Of a stretch of DNA of 8,669 nt, positions 7,874-8,669 are shown piece after piece (position 1 is the stretch's first letter; the number at the start of each line of letters is the position of its first letter). The DNA is from Alphaproteobacteria bacterium. GTDB taxonomy: Bacteria > Pseudomonadota > Alphaproteobacteria > CAISOG01. The notes beneath the pieces are model-generated. The model was given only the letters and a program-made list of their open reading frames with translations. It did no database searches and had not been told where the DNA came from. The DNA lies in the NCBI GenBank assembly GCA_018883285.1, contig VEQJ01000038.1, positions 1-8,669 of the forward strand. Direction: 5' to 3'. Position numbers and translations under genes: made by a program.

Positions 7874-7945
7874 GGCTTATAGAGAGATGGCGCAGGGTTT
7901 TGCAACTATTGCTACATCCAACCAAACTTTTTGTAAAAATATTTG

Positions 7946-7974
7946 TTGACTTTGCTTATTTAATAGATTATTAA
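7946..7974 (+). promoter_or_regulatory. Sigma70-like promoter candidate for the pentapeptide-repeat gene
   Basis: TTGACT (7946-7951) is one base from the -35 consensus. A 17-bp AT-rich spacer separates it from TATTAA (7969-7974), a 4/6 match to the -10 consensus. Transcription would start near 7981 and give a leader of about 100 nt before the ATG at 8083. The setting, an AT-rich gap after a GC-rich gene, suits a promoter. No transcription start has been shown. Confidence 0.6.
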
Positions 7975-7986
7975 TAACTGTAAATT

Positions 7987-7996
7987 TTGGTGCCAA
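7987..7996 (+). promoter_or_regulatory. Short dyad TTGG-TG-CCAA just after the predicted transcription start (possible operator)
   Basis: TTGG (7987-7990) and CCAA (7993-7996) are inverted around a 2-nt centre. It lies 6-16 nt after the predicted transcription start and is followed by a T run at 7999-8005. Position fits a repressor site or an early pause, but a 4+4 dyad is short enough to arise by chance. Confidence 0.25.
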
Positions 7997-8010
7997 GCTT
8001 TTTTTGGGGC

Positions 8011-8027
8011 ATTTTGCATCGCAAAGT
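8011..8027 (+). other. Small hairpin in the 5' leader
   Basis: ATTTTGC (8011-8017) pairs with GCAAAGT (8021-8027) around the loop ATC, with one T-G wobble. It is a compact 7-bp hairpin about 55 nt before the start codon. No T run follows, so it is not a terminator. It does not resemble any riboswitch I recognise. Confidence 0.35.
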
Positions 8028-8068
8028 GACTTTGATAGGGTTGGGTCGAGGCACAAACAATCAAAAAG

Positions 8069-8073
8069 AAGGA
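8069..8073 (+). promoter_or_regulatory. Ribosome binding site of the pentapeptide-repeat gene
   Basis: AAGGA lies 9 nt before ATG 8083 inside a purine-rich stretch. It decides the start, because the frame stays open upstream to a TAA at 7981 and offers GTG and TTG codons without such a site. Confidence 0.7.
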
Positions 8074-8082
8074 AATGGAATT

Positions 8083-8669
8083 ATGGTATTAGGGGCAGGT
8101 GCAAGGTATTTAGCCAGCAACGGCAAAACCAAAGTGATTCAGGGGGAGGAAACCCCTGAACAAAAGCGCTGGTGGGAGGAAAATGGTGATAAACCTATCG
8201 ACCGCCCCCCCACCCCTGCAGAAGAGCTGTACCTTGAACTATGCCTAAACGGTTTTCACCTTGAAAAGGCCTTAAAGTCTTGTCGCTTGACTGGGAAGAA
8301 AGCCGTGCAAACGCAACAGGTGCTTGGAACTCTTGATGCCAATAGCGTCGTAGAACAAGTCACCAGGCTAAGTTTGCCCGAACAAAGACTGTACCTTGAA
8401 CGATGCCTAAACGACATACACCCTCTAGAGTCTTTCGGCTTGACTGATGCGCAAAAACTGGAAGCGCAACGGGCGCTTAACATTCTTGATAAGAAAGGGA
8501 ATCTACAAAATGTCAATAACGATGGAGTCGTAATAGAACTCACCAGGCCAAGTTTTGTCGCCACTGATCTGCGGCAGGCTGACCTGGAGGAGGCTGACCT
8601 GCGGGGGGCTGTCCTGTGGGGGGCTGACCTGCGGGGGTCTAACCTGCAGGGGGCTAAGCTGCAGGGGGC
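8083..8669 (+). CDS. Pentapeptide-repeat protein with a duplicated N-terminal module (3' end outside the window)
   Basis: An open frame of 195 codons runs off the right edge. I do not recognise the family of the N-terminal part. Residues 1-44 are polar, with KRWWEENGDKPIDRPP at 28-43. Residues 45-98 and 99-158 are a diverged tandem duplication: LYLELCLN at 49-56 matches LYLERCLN at 103-110, LT at 69-70 matches LT at 120-121, LGTLD at 81-85 matches LNILD at 132-136, and VTRLSL at 93-98 matches LTRPSF at 153-158. From 161 to the cut, seven pentapeptides fit A(D/N)LxG: TDLRQ, ADLEE, ADLRG, AVLWG, ADLRG, SNLQG, AKLQG. Such repeats build a right-handed quadrilateral beta helix, seen in DNA-mimic gyrase protectors and in many proteins of unknown role. 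No signal peptide or membrane segment is visible. It has its own promoter candidate and a good ribosome binding site. The function is unknown. Confidence 0.85.
   Translation, partial: MVLGAGARYLASNGKTKVIQGEETPEQKRWWEENGDKPIDRPPTPAEELYLELCLNGFHLEKALKSCRLTGKKAVQTQQVLGTLDANSVVEQVTRLSLPEQRLYLERCLNDIHPLESFGLTDAQKLEAQRALNILDKKGNLQNVNNDGVVIELTRPSFVATDLRQADLEEADLRGAVLWGADLRGSNLQGAKLQG
8215..8556 (+). repeat. Diverged tandem duplication inside the pentapeptide-repeat gene
   Basis: Unit 1 (8215-8376) and unit 2 (8377-8556) encode related modules of 54 and 60 residues. Bases 8227-8251 match 8389-8413 at 24 of 25 positions, an offset of 162 nt. Near the unit ends, 8347-8375 resembles 8527-8556, sharing GTCGTA, CACCAGG and AAGTTT at an offset of about 180 nt. 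The difference comes from a roughly 3-codon gap in the middle of unit 2 and an 8-9-codon Asn-rich insertion (about residues 139-147). The middles of the units are much more diverged than these ends. Confidence 0.8.
8563..8669 (+). repeat. 15-bp tandem repeats encoding pentapeptides
   Basis: Seven consecutive 15-nt units follow the pattern GCT-GAC-CTG-CGG-GGG, with changes mostly at the second, fourth and fifth codons. The array continues to the window edge. Near-identity at codon level (GCT, CTG and GGG reused) suggests growth by slippage or unequal exchange rather than protein-level selection alone. Confidence 0.85.

Noticed and set aside
7874..8082. Intergenic region searched for a tRNA, an insertion sequence end or an AddA remnant
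   Set aside because: No cloverleaf, no terminal inverted repeats and no helicase-like translation could be found in any frame.
8256..8564. Antisense open frame of 102 codons opposite the pentapeptide gene
   Set aside because: The forward frame has a promoter candidate, a ribosome site and recognisable repeats. The reverse frame has a Cys/Ser-rich composition with no motif.
8563..8669. Repeat array considered as a CRISPR
   Set aside because: The 15-bp units are contiguous without spacers and translate cleanly as pentapeptide repeats.

Overview
The window carries five same-strand genes plus the tail of one upstream gene and the first 195 codons of one that runs off the right edge. It reads as the chromosome of a motile Gram-negative bacterium, most likely an alphaproteobacterium. 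The main reasons are a TsaE domain fused to a sugar-kinase-like phosphotransferase, followed by a MurU-type nucleotidyltransferase and an AddB of the alphaproteobacterial type (no N-terminal P-loop and no C-terminal Fe-S cysteines). I cannot name the genus.

Layout. (1) 1-2194: end of a flagellar operon. It holds nine C-terminal codons of an upstream gene (perhaps fliK), the hook cap flgD and the hook protein flgE. flgD and flgE have good Shine-Dalgarno sites, and the block closes with a strong intrinsic terminator at 2241-2281. (2) 2324-7873: a tight cluster of tsaE-amgK fusion, murU and addB, with a 7-nt gap and then a 4-nt ATGA overlap. The fusion joins tRNA t6A synthesis to MurNAc/GlcNAc kinase activity. 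Its kinase half and MurU would act in sequence to make UDP-MurNAc from recycled cell-wall sugar. AddB is the nuclease/scaffold partner of the AddAB double-strand-break repair enzyme. None of the three starts has a convincing Shine-Dalgarno site. (3) 7874-8082: an AT-rich intergenic region with a sigma70-like promoter candidate and small dyads. (4) 8083 to the end: an unrecognised gene whose product has a charged, Trp-containing N-terminus, a diverged tandem duplication of about 55 residues, and then pentapeptide repeats at the cut edge.

The flagellar block is visibly more AT-rich than the tsaE-addB block. The least ordinary part is the right end: addA, which usually follows addB in alphaproteobacteria, is not there, and its place is taken by a separately promoted pentapeptide-repeat gene with an unfamiliar duplicated N-terminal module.
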